This document shows, in pieces, positions 33,133 through 42,447 of a DNA stretch of 46,618 nt (within the stretch, counting starts at the first letter, position 1; each line of letters starts with the position of its first letter). The notes beneath the pieces were generated by a model, which saw only the letters and a program-made list of their open reading frames with translations, did not search any database and was not told where the DNA came from. The DNA comes from Endomicrobium sp. (GTDB lineage Bacteria > Elusimicrobiota > Endomicrobiia > Endomicrobiales > Endomicrobiaceae). The stretch covers positions 1 through 46,618 of the forward strand of contig JAISUD010000025.1 in the NCBI GenBank assembly GCA_031272265.1, written 5' to 3'. A program made the position numbers and the translations under genes.

Positions 33133-33148
33133 AAAAAGGAGATTATGA

Positions 33149-33679
33149 GTGAATATTCTTTTTTCTGAAAAATTAATACGAAAAAGAATCAGCGAAATTT
33201 CAGAGCAAATATCGTTTGATTATAAAGATAGAGAAGTGTTGCTTATTGGAGTTTTAAACGGTAGTTTTGTGTTTTGTGCTGATGTTGTGCGCAATTTGAC
33301 AAATGTGAAATTTAAGATAGATTTCATTACGATAAGTTCATATTTAGGTATACGTTCAACTGGAAAAATAGAAGTGCTTTCAAGGTTTAAAGAAAATATT
33401 ACGGGCAAAGACGTGCTTATACTGGACGATATTATTGAAACGGGCATGACTTTAGATTTTATAATTAAAGAAGTCGCTTCAAAAAATCCTAAAAGTCTTA
33501 AGACATGTGTTTTGGTTGATAAAAGATGTATGCGTAAAAAGGATGTTCCTGTTGAATATATATGTTTAGAGATGGCTGCTAGTATGGGTAACGATTTTGT
33601 TGTAGGTTATGGTTTGGATTATAATGGGTTTTTCAGAGGACTACCTTATATATGTAAATTAGAGGAGTTTGTTAGATGA
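33149..33679 (+). CDS. hpt: Hypoxanthine phosphoribosyltransferase
   Basis: A 176-residue purine salvage enzyme making IMP (and GMP) from free base and PRPP. The PRPP-binding motif reads VLILDDIIETGMTL; Lys in CVLVDKRCM and the C-terminal FVVGYGLDYNGFFRGLPYI are typical. The start is GTG 33149 with AAAGGAG about 8 bases upstream; an ATG at 33145 is in another frame. Its last four bases overlap ftsH (ATGA), giving translational coupling. Salvage of host purines would suit an intracellular or gut symbiont. Confidence 0.95.
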   Translation: MNILFSEKLIRKRISEISEQISFDYKDREVLLIGVLNGSFVFCADVVRNLTNVKFKIDFITISSYLGIRSTGKIEVLSRFKENITGKDVLILDDIIETGMTLDFIIKEVASKNPKSLKTCVLVDKRCMRKKDVPVEYICLEMAASMGNDFVVGYGLDYNGFFRGLPYICKLEEFVR

Positions 33680-35598
33680 AGATAAAAAAGAAAATTCCGT
33701 GGCTTGTGTTTTTCTGGGTAATGTTGTTTATAATTATTTTTATGGTTGTGAATTCTTTCAGACAAAAATCTCAGGAACTTGAACTTGAGTACTCCCAATT
33801 CAAACAATGTATAAGAAACGGAAATATATCAAAAGTTTTAGTTGGCTCGGAATGTATTAAGGGGTATTTTAGAGATAGCAACGGGATACTAAGAAAATTT
33901 AAAACTATTCCTATGAATGATCCTAACCTTGTAAAAGACATGGAAGATGGTAAAGTGTTTGAATTTTCGGCTACGACAAAGAATGATTGGATTTCGCCTA
34001 TCCTTTTTAACTGGGGACCTATGATTCTTTTAATTTTGTTTTGGCTTTGGGTAATTAGAGGCATGGGTGGTGGAAATAAAAGAGCTGTTTCTTTTGGAAA
34101 AACAAAAGCGAAACTCGCGGGAAAGAATAGTGTTGCTAAAAAAATCACTTTTAAAGATGTTGCAGGATGTGGCGAAGCGAAAGAAGAACTTAAAGAGATA
34201 ATAGAGTTTTTGAAAAGTCCGGCAAAATTTAAGAAGCTAGGGGGAAAAATTCCTAAAGGTGTTTTACTTTTCGGATTGCCTGGAACAGGAAAGACGTTGC
34301 TTGCAAAGGCCGTTGCAGGCGAAGCTGACGTTCCGTTTTTTTCTTCAAGTGGTTCGGAATTTGTTGAAATGTTTGTAGGTGTTGGCGCTTCAAGGGTGAG
34401 GGATCTTTTTGAACAGGGTAAAAAGTCTGCGCCATGTTTGTTATTTGTTGACGAAATTGACGCTGTGGGCAGGCACAGGTTTGCAGGTATAGGAGGGGGA
34501 CATGATGAGAGAGAACAGACGTTAAATCAGCTTCTTGTTGAAATGGATGGCTTTGACACGAAAGAAGGCGTAATTTTAATCGCTGCAACAAATAGACCGG
34601 ATGTTTTAGACCCTGCGCTTTTAAGGCCGGGAAGATTTGACAGACAAGTTGTAGTTCCGAGTCCCGATATTAAAGACAGAGAGGAAATACTTGCTGTGCA
34701 TTCAAAACAAATAAAACTTAGTGGTGATATAAACTTGAATATTATTGCGAGAAGAACTCCCGGATTTGTCGGTGCAGATCTTGCAAATCTTGTAAACGAA
34801 GCAGCTCTTCTTGCAGCAAGAAATAATCAGGAAGTCGTAAATATGGAAAATATAGAAGAAGCTATTGAGAGAGTTGTTGCCGGCCCTCAGAGAAAGTCTT
34901 GTTTAATGTCTGCTAAAGAAAGACGAATTACTGCTCATCATGAAGCGGGACATGCTCTTGTTGCAAAATTTGTTCCAAATACAGATCCTGTTCATAAAGT
35001 TTCTATAATTCCGCGCGGGAGTGGTTTAGGATATACGCTTCAGCTGCCAGAAGAAGATAAACATTTGAATTCAAAAGCCGAACTGCTGGATAAAATTGCA
35101 ATATATATGGGCGGGCGTGTAGCTGAAGAACTTGTGTTTTCAGGGGCAGAGATTACTACAGGCGCTCGAGAGGACATATTTAGAGCAACAAATATTGCTA
35201 GGAAAATGGTTACGGAATTTGGTATGAGCGATAAAGTAGGTGCTATGTCTCTAAAACGACCGGAAGAGGAAGTGTTTTTGGGCAGAGATATTTCAAGAGA
35301 TATAAGATATTCCGGAAAAATTTCTGAGCTTGTAGATGAAGAGGTTAAAAGTATTATGGATACTGCAAAAAGTAGAGCTTCCAAAATTATTAAGGATAAT
35401 ATGAAGATTTTAAATAAGATTGTGGATTACCTTTTAGAAAGAGAAAATTTGAGCGGTGAGGATATAGATAAGATACTAAAGGGTGAAGAATTAGTTTCTT
35501 TACCTGAAGACAATTCTTTGATTGATGTGAAGGATAAAAAAGAAAACACTGTTGAAAAGGAAGTTACAAGCGAGCAAGTTTTAGAGAATAAAATATAA
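33676..35598 (+). CDS. ftsH: ATP-dependent zinc metalloprotease FtsH
   Basis: A 640-residue membrane-anchored AAA protease that degrades misfolded membrane proteins and selected regulators. It has two N-terminal membrane helices (about residues 8-25 and 113-131) around a periplasmic segment, then AAA Walker [15 protein letters not shown], Walker [16 protein letters not shown] region [21 protein letters not shown] and zinc site HHEAGHALV. The C-terminal tail is acidic and of family length. It overlaps hpt by 4 bases and is followed by folE after 1 base. Confidence 0.98.
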   Translation: MKIKKKIPWLVFFWVMLFIIIFMVVNSFRQKSQELELEYSQFKQCIRNGNISKVLVGSECIKGYFRDSNGILRKFKTIPMNDPNLVKDMEDGKVFEFSATTKNDWISPILFNWGPMILLILFWLWVIRGMGGGNKRAVSFGKTKAKLAGKNSVAKKITFKDVAGCGEAKEELKEIIEFLKSPAKFKKLGGKIPKGVLLFGLPGTGKTLLAKAVAGEADVPFFSSSGSEFVEMFVGVGASRVRDLFEQGKKSAPCLLFVDEIDAVGRHRFAGIGGGHDEREQTLNQLLVEMDGFDTKEGVILIAATNRPDVLDPALLRPGRFDRQVVVPSPDIKDREEILAVHSKQIKLSGDINLNIIARRTPGFVGADLANLVNEAALLAARNNQEVVNMENIEEAIERVVAGPQRKSCLMSAKERRITAHHEAGHALVAKFVPNTDPVHKVSIIPRGSGLGYTLQLPEEDKHLNSKAELLDKIAIYMGGRVAEELVFSGAEITTGAREDIFRATNIARKMVTEFGMSDKVGAMSLKRPEEEVFLGRDISRDIRYSGKISELVDEEVKSIMDTAKSRASKIIKDNMKILNKIVDYLLERENLSGEDIDKILKGEELVSLPEDNSLIDVKDKKENTVEKEVTSEQVLENKI

Positions 35599-35599
35599 A

Positions 35600-36175
35600 G
35601 TGAAAACGTTTAATTTTAATAGGAAAAAAGCGCAAGAAGCTATAAAACTTTTGCTTGAATCTTTTGGAGAAGATCTCAATAGGGAAGGAATCAGACACAC
35701 TCCGGAGAGAGTCGCAGACTTTTATAAAGAGGCTTTATCAGGAAATGAAATTGATCCTTTAAAGCTCATTTCGGTGCATTATGCGATAGAAAATCATGAG
35801 GAAATAGTTCTAGTTAAAAATATTCCATTTTATTCTATATGTGAACATCATCTGCTTCCTTTTTTTGGTCAGGCAAATGTAGCATATATACCTGAAAAAG
35901 ATAGAATAGTCGGTGTATCAAAAATTATAAAACTTGTGGAAGTTTTTGCAAGTAGACTACAACTTCAGGAAAGACTTATAAAACAGATTGCAGACACTGT
36001 AATGCAATCGGTAAAACCGCGCGGAGTTATGGTAGTCGTTGAAGCAGAACATTTGTGTGTGACTATGAGAGGCGTTAAAAAACCAGGTTCAAAAATTGTT
36101 GCATCTGCTATGCGCGGTATATTTTTAAAGGATGTAAGAACGCGTTCTGAAGCAATAGCGTTGTTAAAAATTTAA
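35600..36175 (+). CDS. folE: GTP cyclohydrolase I
   Basis: A 191-residue enzyme making dihydroneopterin triphosphate from GTP. It has the zinc and active-site residues in FYSICEHHLLPFFG (Cys, His) and VEAEHLCVTMRGVKKPGS (second Cys), plus the family blocks TPERVADFYKE and KIIKLVEVFASRLQLQERL. Start is GTG 35600, one base after the ftsH stop, with no clear ribosome site, so translation probably depends on ftsH. It feeds the folate pathway with folP (next gene) and folK (19336). Confidence 0.96.
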   Translation: MKTFNFNRKKAQEAIKLLLESFGEDLNREGIRHTPERVADFYKEALSGNEIDPLKLISVHYAIENHEEIVLVKNIPFYSICEHHLLPFFGQANVAYIPEKDRIVGVSKIIKLVEVFASRLQLQERLIKQIADTVMQSVKPRGVMVVVEAEHLCVTMRGVKKPGSKIVASAMRGIFLKDVRTRSEAIALLKI

Positions 36176-36262
36176 TGATAGTTAAAGAGACTCAAAGATA
36201 GCTTATTACTGAAAAACGTCGCTGTGTTAAGACGTAAATTTATTTTAGGTTGTCAGCTTTTA

Positions 36263-37432
36263 ATGATTATAAGAAAAGCAGTTGTAAACAGTCTTAGTGA
36301 CGCTTTAAAGCTTGTTAGAAGTGTGGGATGTAGCTTTAATATTAATGGATTTCTTGCAAAGAAAGGACTTCTTAACGCAATAGTTATTGAGGAGATAGAT
36401 AACAGGGCGGCAAATATTTTAAAACAGGAAGCTATTTCTGTTGGAGCGGATTCTGCAGTAAATGAAGTTGTTAGTAAATTTAAACATGGGAGTTCTGACG
36501 CGATTTTGTTTGCCACTGTAGATCAGATTGAAAAGTTAATAAATAAACTTAGTTTGCAGCCATTCGGATTAAAAGAAGTTGCTTTAAAACTTGCCAATGT
36601 AATAAATGAAAAAAAAGTTTTTAAGTACGGTGACAAGTATTTTGATTTATCAAAACCTGTTGTCATGGGTATTGTAAATATGGATCCTAATTCTTTTTCG
36701 GGAGACGGTTTGACAGATCCCGACAAAGCGCTTAAACAGGCTATTGAATTTGAAGAGTTCGGTGCTAAAATAATAGATATAGGAGCGGAGTCTTCAAAAC
36801 CAGGATCTAAGCTTATTGATGCGGAAACAGAAATAAAGAGATTACTTCCTGCTCTTAGGAAAATAAAGAAAAATGTTCGTATTCCAGTTTCAGTAGATAC
36901 TTATAAGTATGAGACGGCAAAGGCAGCTCTTGATGAAGGCGCAGATGTAGTAAATGATGTTTTCGCTTTAAGGAAAGGTAAGGATAAGTTAGCGAAGCTT
37001 ATAGCGGATGCTAAAGTGGGCTTAATACTTATGCATATGAAAGGCATACCGAAGAATATGCAAATGTCGCCGAGTTATAAAAACTGTACGTCTGAGGTAT
37101 ATAAGTTTCTTAAAGAACGTAAAGAATATGCGGTTAGTTTCGGTGTAGTTGAAGAACGCATTGCAGTCGATCCAGGTCCGGGTTTTGGAAAAAATGTAGA
37201 ACATAATATTGAACTAGTAAAGAATATCAGCATTTTTTCAACGCTTGGTGCAGTTGTAGGCGCAGTATCAAGAAAAAGATTTATAAAATTGCTTACAGGA
37301 GACGAAGATAAAACGGCTTTTATCATTGCAAATTTTCTTACAGCGTTTTACGGTGCAGATATTATAAGAGTTCACGATGTAAAAAAGACAGTAAATGTTT
37401 TAAAGATAGCTGAAATTTTCCAGAGAGTGTAG
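36263..37432 (+). CDS. folP: Dihydropteroate synthase
   Basis: A 389-residue enzyme (from ATG 36263) joining p-aminobenzoate to the pterin. The TIM-barrel part begins near residue 130: VMGIVNMDPNSFSGDGL, IIDIGAESSKPGS, PVSVDTYKYETAKAALDEGADVVNDV, DPGPGFGKN and AVSRKRFI. The Thr of the usual N-V/M-T-P-D-S-F block is Asp here (NMDPNSF). The first 120 residues are an extension found in some anaerobe DHPS proteins, not in E. coli. GTG 36224 in frame is an alternative start; neither has a good ribosome site. The gene lies 48-87 bases after folE and 5 bases before cdaA. Confidence 0.93.
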   Translation: MIIRKAVVNSLSDALKLVRSVGCSFNINGFLAKKGLLNAIVIEEIDNRAANILKQEAISVGADSAVNEVVSKFKHGSSDAILFATVDQIEKLINKLSLQPFGLKEVALKLANVINEKKVFKYGDKYFDLSKPVVMGIVNMDPNSFSGDGLTDPDKALKQAIEFEEFGAKIIDIGAESSKPGSKLIDAETEIKRLLPALRKIKKNVRIPVSVDTYKYETAKAALDEGADVVNDVFALRKGKDKLAKLIADAKVGLILMHMKGIPKNMQMSPSYKNCTSEVYKFLKERKEYAVSFGVVEERIAVDPGPGFGKNVEHNIELVKNISIFSTLGAVVGAVSRKRFIKLLTGDEDKTAFIIANFLTAFYGADIIRVHDVKKTVNVLKIAEIFQRV

Positions 37433-37437
37433 TAATA

Positions 37438-38238
37438 GTGGAAACTTTAAAATATATAAATATAAGCAATTTCTTTATAATAGGGAAGTTTCTATTAAGT
37501 GTTTACAATAGATATATAGCCAATTTCCTTGATATTATTATACTTGCTGTAGTGTTTTACAAGATTATTCTTGTTATTAAGAAAACTAGGGCGATACAAA
37601 TTGTCTTCGGCATATTTATAATCTTGTTTTTTACAACTGTTGCAAAATTTTTACATCTGAGGTCAATAGTATGGATTTTAGAAAATTTTTGGATTACCCC
37701 TGTTGTCGTTTTTTCTGTTGTGTTTCAGGCAGAAATCCGAAATGTTTTAGCTCAAATCGGCGGGCAAATTTATGGTTCTAAACTAAAAATAAAAGATCCT
37801 TATGTTAACGAAGTTGTAGAGACTGTAAAGGATTTAAGCGTATCTATGACGGGTGGCCTTATATCTATAGAAAATAAAGTAGGTTTGAAGAACTTTACGG
37901 AAACAGGAGTACCTTTAAATGCGGATGTTTCAAAAGAATTGTTACTTTCAATTTTTAAGAATAAGTCAGCACCGTTACACGATGGAGCCGTGATAATATC
38001 TAACGATAAAATTTTGGCTGCGGGATGTTTGTTCCCTTTAAGCCATGATAACGTAAAAATGTTTGGGACAAGACATAGAGCGGCGCTTGGTTTAAGTGAA
38101 GTAACAGACGCAGTTACAATTGTTATTTCCGAAGAAACAGGTATAGTATCTGTTGCTTATAAGGGGAAATTAAAAACGAATATATCGCCAAAGGAGCTTA
38201 AAGAAATAATTGTTACAAGTGGTGAGGCTTTGCTTTGA
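37438..38238 (+). CDS. cdaA: Diadenylate cyclase CdaA
   Basis: This 266-residue membrane enzyme makes c-di-AMP from two ATP. Three hydrophobic helices occupy residues about 30-105. The DAC catalytic domain (about 110-260) has APLHDGAVII (DGA motif) and FGTRHRAALGLSE (RHR motif), both complete. Start is GTG 37438, 5 bases after folP. In most bacteria the next gene is cdaR (YbbR), its regulator, and then glmM or another amino-sugar gene. Here the cdaR place holds only a remnant, and glmS follows after pdxJ. Confidence 0.96.
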   Translation: METLKYINISNFFIIGKFLLSVYNRYIANFLDIIILAVVFYKIILVIKKTRAIQIVFGIFIILFFTTVAKFLHLRSIVWILENFWITPVVVFSVVFQAEIRNVLAQIGGQIYGSKLKIKDPYVNEVVETVKDLSVSMTGGLISIENKVGLKNFTETGVPLNADVSKELLLSIFKNKSAPLHDGAVIISNDKILAAGCLFPLSHDNVKMFGTRHRAALGLSEVTDAVTIVISEETGIVSVAYKGKLKTNISPKELKEIIVTSGEALL

Positions 38239-38245
38239 GATCAAA

Positions 38246-38383
38246 ATGAAAAAATTATATGACAAAATGAGAAAAGACTGGTTTCTTAAATTACTTGCTT
38301 TGGGAATTGCTTTTTTGGTTTGGCTTATAAATAGCATGAAATGAGTTAAGGTTTTATCTATTAATTATCGTTTGACAGTTTGA
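38246..38383 (+). pseudogene. cdaR: Remnant of cdaR/YbbR, regulator of CdaA
   Basis: ATG 38246 starts a 32-codon frame (MKKLYDKMRKDWFLKLLALG...) that is the classic N-terminus of YbbR/CdaR proteins: a basic stretch, WFLKLLAL and one membrane helix (GIAFLVWLI). It stops at TGA 38342-38344. The same frame then goes on as VKVLSINYRLTV, like the start of the first YbbR beta domain, to another TGA near 38381. The remaining YbbR repeats (normally about 250 or more residues) are absent; only about 75 bases separate this from pdxJ. It is best read as a decayed gene that has lost most of its length. An independent 32-residue membrane peptide is a less likely alternative. Confidence 0.7.
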
Positions 38384-38460
38384 CTCTTAAGATGTTGATA
38401 GGTTGGTTGCTGAAACTTTAATGGGAAAAGTTTTAAGGGAAAGAGGTATGTTTAAATGAA

Positions 38461-39195
38461 ATGATAAAACTTGGCGTTAACATAGATCACATAGCGACTC
38501 TAAGACAGGCGAGGAAAGAAAATTTTCCTTCAATAATTGAAGCGGCAGCGATTTGCGAAAGAAGCGGAGCAGACAGTATAACTGTGCACTTGCGAGAAGA
38601 TAGGAGACACATTCAAGACGAAGATGTTTACAATTTGAAAAATTCTCTTAAGACAAAACTAAATCTTGAAATGGCCCCAAATGAGGAAATAGTTAAAATA
38701 GCTTTGGACGCGAAACCGGATTTTGTGTGTATAGTGCCTGAAAAAAGACAAGAACTTACCACAGAAGGCGGACTTAATGTTAAGAACCAGAAAAGTAAAC
38801 TTTTAAATGTTGTTGCTAGACTTAGAAAAGCTGGAATTATTGTAAGCATGTTTATTGACGCTGACGTAGAACAGGTTTTTGCGTGTAGTGATATAAAAGC
38901 CGACGCTGTAGAACTTCATACAGGGCGTTACGCAAAATTTTTCAGAGAAAATGGAATAAATAGCGTTGAATTTAAAGAAGAGATGAGAAGGATTTTTGAA
39001 GCGTCACAAGTGGCGATAAAGGAGGGTCTTATACTAAATGCAGGGCATGGGCTAGACTATGATAATGTAAGACAAATTTGTAAAGTCTCCGGCATGAATG
39101 AGTTTAATATAGGTTTTTCAATCATTGCAAGATCGGTGTTTACAGGTCTTGGAATGGCTGTTAAAAATATTAAAAAACTTATTAATGGGAATTAG
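38461..39195 (+). CDS. pdxJ: Pyridoxine 5'-phosphate synthase
   Basis: A 244-residue TIM-barrel enzyme that condenses 3-amino-1-hydroxyacetone phosphate and deoxyxylulose phosphate to pyridoxine phosphate. It has GVNIDHIATLRQAR at the start, then TVHLREDRRHIQDEDV, NLEMAPNEEI, CIVPEKRQELTTEGGL, VSMFIDAD, VELHTGRYA and LNAGHGLDYDNV. These cover the active-site His, Glu and Arg set. It is followed by glmS after 3 bases. The upstream CdaR remnant shows deletion has brought it close to cdaA. The product PLP is the cofactor that the NifS-like protein in this window can no longer hold in the usual way. Confidence 0.97.
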   Translation: MIKLGVNIDHIATLRQARKENFPSIIEAAAICERSGADSITVHLREDRRHIQDEDVYNLKNSLKTKLNLEMAPNEEIVKIALDAKPDFVCIVPEKRQELTTEGGLNVKNQKSKLLNVVARLRKAGIIVSMFIDADVEQVFACSDIKADAVELHTGRYAKFFRENGINSVEFKEEMRRIFEASQVAIKEGLILNAGHGLDYDNVRQICKVSGMNEFNIGFSIIARSVFTGLGMAVKNIKKLINGN

Positions 39196-39198
39196 AAT

Positions 39199-41028
39199 AT
39201 GTGCGGGATTTTTGGATATGTAGGTAATAAAAATAGCGTAGACATAATATTTAGCGGTTTAAAAAAACTTGAATACAGAGGATATGATTCTTCCGGTATT
39301 GCTGTCGTCATTGATAAAGAGTTACAAATAAGAAGAAGTGTTGGCAGACTTTGTAATCTTAAATCAAACCTTTTGAAGAGTCCTATGAGTGCAAATATAG
39401 GTATAGGACATACTCGTTGGGCCACACACGGGAAACCTTCTGAAAAAAATGCTCACCCACATATGGATCCTACTAAAAGTATAGTTATAGTTCACAATGG
39501 TATAGTGGAAAATTATGGTAAATTGCGAACCGAACTGTTAAAATGCGAATGGGAATTTAAATCTGAAACTGATACTGAAATAATAGCGCATCTTATAAGA
39601 AGATGTTATAAAAATAATCTATTTAATGCTGTCCAAAAAGCTTTGTGTAAAGTTAAAGGTTCTTACGCGCTTGGAGTGTTATGTAAATACGAGTCTGATA
39701 AAATAGTGTGCGCAAAGCAAGATGCCCCCTTGATTATAGGAGTTGGCAAGGGTGAGAATTTTATAGCTTCTGATGTTACGGCATTGCTTCCTTATACGCG
39801 TGATATGATTTTCCTTGAAGACGGCGACATTGCTGAGGTCAGCGCGGAGAAAATAGTTGTAAAAGATATTAAGGACGGTATAAAAAACAGAGAGATAAAA
39901 AATATACAGTGGAATGCTGCACAAGCTGAAAAAGACGGCTATAAGCATTTTATGTTGAAAGAGATATTTGAGCAGCCTCGCGCAATAGAAAATACTTTTA
40001 GAGGTAGAATTTATCCAGAGACAGGCAGAATTTGCATTGAGGAAGCTAAGCTCAAAGAAGAAGATATTAGAAGCCTTTCAAACATTTATATTGTAGCTTG
40101 CGGAACGTCATACCATGCAGGCCTAGCGTCTAAATTTTTATTTGAAAATTTTACGAAAATACCAACCGAGGTTGACATTGCTTCTGAGTTTAGATATAGA
40201 ACTCCTATTCTAAATGAAAAAACTTTAATTATAGTTATTTCTCAATCCGGTGAAACTGCAGACACTTTGGCGGCTTTAAAGCTTGCGAAAAGTAAGAGTT
40301 GTCAAACTCTTGCGGTGTGTAATGTCGTGGATTCAAGCATTAGTCGTGAAGCTAAATATACAGTTTACACCCATTGTGGTCCCGAAATAGGCGTTGCTTC
40401 TACAAAAGCTTTTACAAGCCAGCTTGCTGTTCTTTATTTGCTTGCTTTTGATTGGGCGTATAAAAGAGGAAAACTCACAAAAGAGAAATTGAAAGAATAT
40501 TTAAAAGAATTATGGGAAATTCCTTTAAAAATCAGTAAGTTTTTGAAAAATACTGAATCTCTTCAAACTCTTGCTAAAGAGTTCATGAATAAGAAAGATT
40601 TCTTGTATTTAGGGAGACATGTAAATTACCCTGTTGCGTTAGAAGGTGCGTTGAAACTAAAAGAAATTGCATATATGCACGCCGAAGGTTATGCTGCTGG
40701 TGAAATGAAACATGGACCGATAGCTTTAATTGACGAATCTATACCTATACTTGCAATAGCTGTTAAAAGCGAAGTTTATAAGAAAATAGTTTCAAATATA
40801 GAGGAAGTTAAGTCTAGAGGTGGGAGTGTTGTAGTAGTGGCAAGTGAATCTGACAAAGAAATTGTAACTAAAAGCGACTACACAATTTATGTGCCTGAAG
40901 TTGACGAATTTATATCTCCGCTTATGACCGTAATTCCGTTGCAACTTTTGGCTTATTACATTGCAGTTTTTCTCGGCTGCGATGTGGATCAACCTAGAAA
41001 TCTTGCTAAATCTGTCACAGTGGAATGA
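39199..41028 (+). CDS. glmS: Glucosamine-fructose-6-phosphate aminotransferase
   Basis: A 609-residue enzyme making glucosamine-6-phosphate for peptidoglycan and LPS. The N-terminal glutaminase domain starts at catalytic Cys2 (MCGIFGYVG) and has GHTRWATHGKP and HNGIVENY. The two SIS domains (from about residue 290) contain CGTSYHAGL, SQSGETADTL and GPEIGVASTKAFTSQLA. The C-terminal end is LAKSVTVE, as expected. The size is normal. No ribozyme-like leader is possible because pdxJ ends 3 bases before; regulation, if any, is at operon level. Confidence 0.98.
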   Translation: MCGIFGYVGNKNSVDIIFSGLKKLEYRGYDSSGIAVVIDKELQIRRSVGRLCNLKSNLLKSPMSANIGIGHTRWATHGKPSEKNAHPHMDPTKSIVIVHNGIVENYGKLRTELLKCEWEFKSETDTEIIAHLIRRCYKNNLFNAVQKALCKVKGSYALGVLCKYESDKIVCAKQDAPLIIGVGKGENFIASDVTALLPYTRDMIFLEDGDIAEVSAEKIVVKDIKDGIKNREIKNIQWNAAQAEKDGYKHFMLKEIFEQPRAIENTFRGRIYPETGRICIEEAKLKEEDIRSLSNIYIVACGTSYHAGLASKFLFENFTKIPTEVDIASEFRYRTPILNEKTLIIVISQSGETADTLAALKLAKSKSCQTLAVCNVVDSSISREAKYTVYTHCGPEIGVASTKAFTSQLAVLYLLAFDWAYKRGKLTKEKLKEYLKELWEIPLKISKFLKNTESLQTLAKEFMNKKDFLYLGRHVNYPVALEGALKLKEIAYMHAEGYAAGEMKHGPIALIDESIPILAIAVKSEVYKKIVSNIEEVKSRGGSVVVVASESDKEIVTKSDYTIYVPEVDEFISPLMTVIPLQLLAYYIAVFLGCDVDQPRNLAKSVTVE

Positions 41029-41247
41029 TTTCATTGTATTTTTTGAATTTGAAATTTAATATACGTTGTAACTGAATCTTAATTTCTCTTGCTTAGCTCC
41101 GTTTAATTTTGCGTTTAGTAGTATTGGGACAACATTTGTATAATAATATTTCGCAAAATCTATAAACTTGAAAATCGTTAATTTAGTCAAATTATTACAA
41201 TTATTTTTAATTGCTTTTACCTTTTCTTGTAAAATTAAGTATTAGAT
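41029..41247 (+). promoter_or_regulatory. Intergenic region with candidate acpS promoter
   Basis: TTAATT (41207-41212), a 17-base spacer and TAAAAT (41230-41235) lie so close to the acpS ATG (41248) that transcription would start within about 5 bases of it. There is no ribosome site between. No gene or clear terminator is seen in the remaining 180 bases. Confidence 0.4.
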
Positions 41248-41583
41248 ATGAATATAGGCGTTGATATTGAAGAGATTAAGAGATTTGCGAAATATGTGAA
41301 AGACAAAAAATATTTAAAAAGAGTTTTTACGGACGAAGAAATATCATATTCGCTTGCTAAGAAAAACGCTATGCAACATTTGGCCGCGCGTTTTGCGGCA
41401 AAAGAGGCCGTTTGGAAAGCGTTAAATACTAGAAATAAGAGATTTATGGTTACTGATATCTCAATTAAAAATAATAAAGACGGTAGACCGCAAGTTTATA
41501 TTAGAAATAAAAAATGTAAGAAGATAGATGTATCATTGTCTCATACTGACAAATATGTCGTTGCCTTTGCAGTTGTTTTTTAA
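41248..41583 (+). CDS. acpS: Holo-[acyl-carrier-protein] synthase
   Basis: This 111-residue enzyme moves phosphopantetheine from CoA to acyl carrier protein. It has the magnesium-binding GVDIEEIKRF at the start and RFAAKEAVWKAL, then the C-terminal VSLSHTDKYVVAFAVV; all family blocks are seen. It has no ribosome site and sits within a few bases of the predicted transcription start, so it may be translated as a leaderless message. It is followed by nnrD after 9 bases. It uses the pantothenate made by the panB-panC pathway. Confidence 0.95.
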   Translation: MNIGVDIEEIKRFAKYVKDKKYLKRVFTDEEISYSLAKKNAMQHLAARFAAKEAVWKALNTRNKRFMVTDISIKNNKDGRPQVYIRNKKCKKIDVSLSHTDKYVVAFAVVF

Positions 41584-41592
41584 AAAGTTTTT

Positions 41593-42447
41593 ATGGAAAA
41601 ACAAGAAATTGAAAATTTTGTTTTGAAACTAAAAAGAAATCCTGACAGTCATAAATATGATTATGGTCATGTTTTGGTAATTGCAGGCTCTAAAACTATG
41701 CCGGGCGCGGGTATTTTATGTTGTTTAGGGGCGTTGCGTTCCGGAGTGGGGCTTGTAACTTACGCTGTTAAAGATGTTTTTTTAAATCAGGCTTGCTCAA
41801 TGTCAAAACCTGAAATAATGTTTTTTGTTTATGAGACAGTAACGGAAATTCTTGATTTTGTTAAATGCAGAAAGATTTCCTCCATCGTCATAGGACCCGG
41901 ATTAAAAGCAGATTTTGGCGTGCTTTGCAAATTTATTAAGGAAATTGTTTGTTCAGTTGATATTCCAGTTGTTTTAGATGCTTCGGGGATTGCTTGTTTT
42001 AATGGCATTTCAAACGAATTTAAAAGTGTAAAAGCTAAGCTTATAATAACGCCGCATCTAGGCGAATTTGCTAAACTTTTAAGTATGGATATTTCCAGAA
42101 TAAAAAATAATAGAGAAAAAATAGCTGCGGATTTTGCTAAGGAGAATTCTCTCATTTGCGTTCTTAAAGGAAATAATACTATTGTATCTTCTAGTAAAGA
42201 AACGTATATAAACGGCACCGGTACTCCTGCGATGGCCACTGCCGGCAGCGGGGATGTTTTAAGCGGAATAATATCTTCTTTTGTAAATATTACAGACGAT
42301 ATATTTGAAGCTGTAAAATTTGCAGTTTATACTCACGGACTTGCAGGTGAAATTTCGGAAAAGAGTAGAGGTGCTTCGGGTGTTATTGCAAGCGATATTG
42401 CTGAGAACGTTTGTTATAGTATAAAGTGTTTAGGAGACGTAAGATGA
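41593..42447 (+). CDS. nnrD: ADP/ATP-dependent NAD(P)H-hydrate dehydratase
   Basis: A 284-residue ribokinase-like enzyme that repairs hydrated NAD(P)H. Motifs include GHVLVIAGSKTMPGAGILCC, SGVGLVTYAV, VIGPGL, TPHLGEFAKLL, VLKGNNTIV and AMATAGSGDVLSGIISSF with the catalytic Asp. It lacks the NnrE epimerase domain that is fused in front in many bacteria; a separate epimerase would be needed elsewhere. The acpS-nnrD order is common in bacteria. Its end overlaps the next start by 4 bases. Confidence 0.94.
   Translation: MEKQEIENFVLKLKRNPDSHKYDYGHVLVIAGSKTMPGAGILCCLGALRSGVGLVTYAVKDVFLNQACSMSKPEIMFFVYETVTEILDFVKCRKISSIVIGPGLKADFGVLCKFIKEIVCSVDIPVVLDASGIACFNGISNEFKSVKAKLIITPHLGEFAKLLSMDISRIKNNREKIAADFAKENSLICVLKGNNTIVSSSKETYINGTGTPAMATAGSGDVLSGIISSFVNITDDIFEAVKFAVYTHGLAGEISEKSRGASGVIASDIAENVCYSIKCLGDVR

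Noticed and set aside
33145-33147. ATG as start of hpt
   Set aside because: It is in a different frame from the conserved protein; the GTG four bases later is in frame and well placed from AAAGGAG.
39150-39199. glmS ribozyme ahead of glmS
   Set aside because: Only 3 bases separate pdxJ from glmS, leaving no room for the ribozyme.
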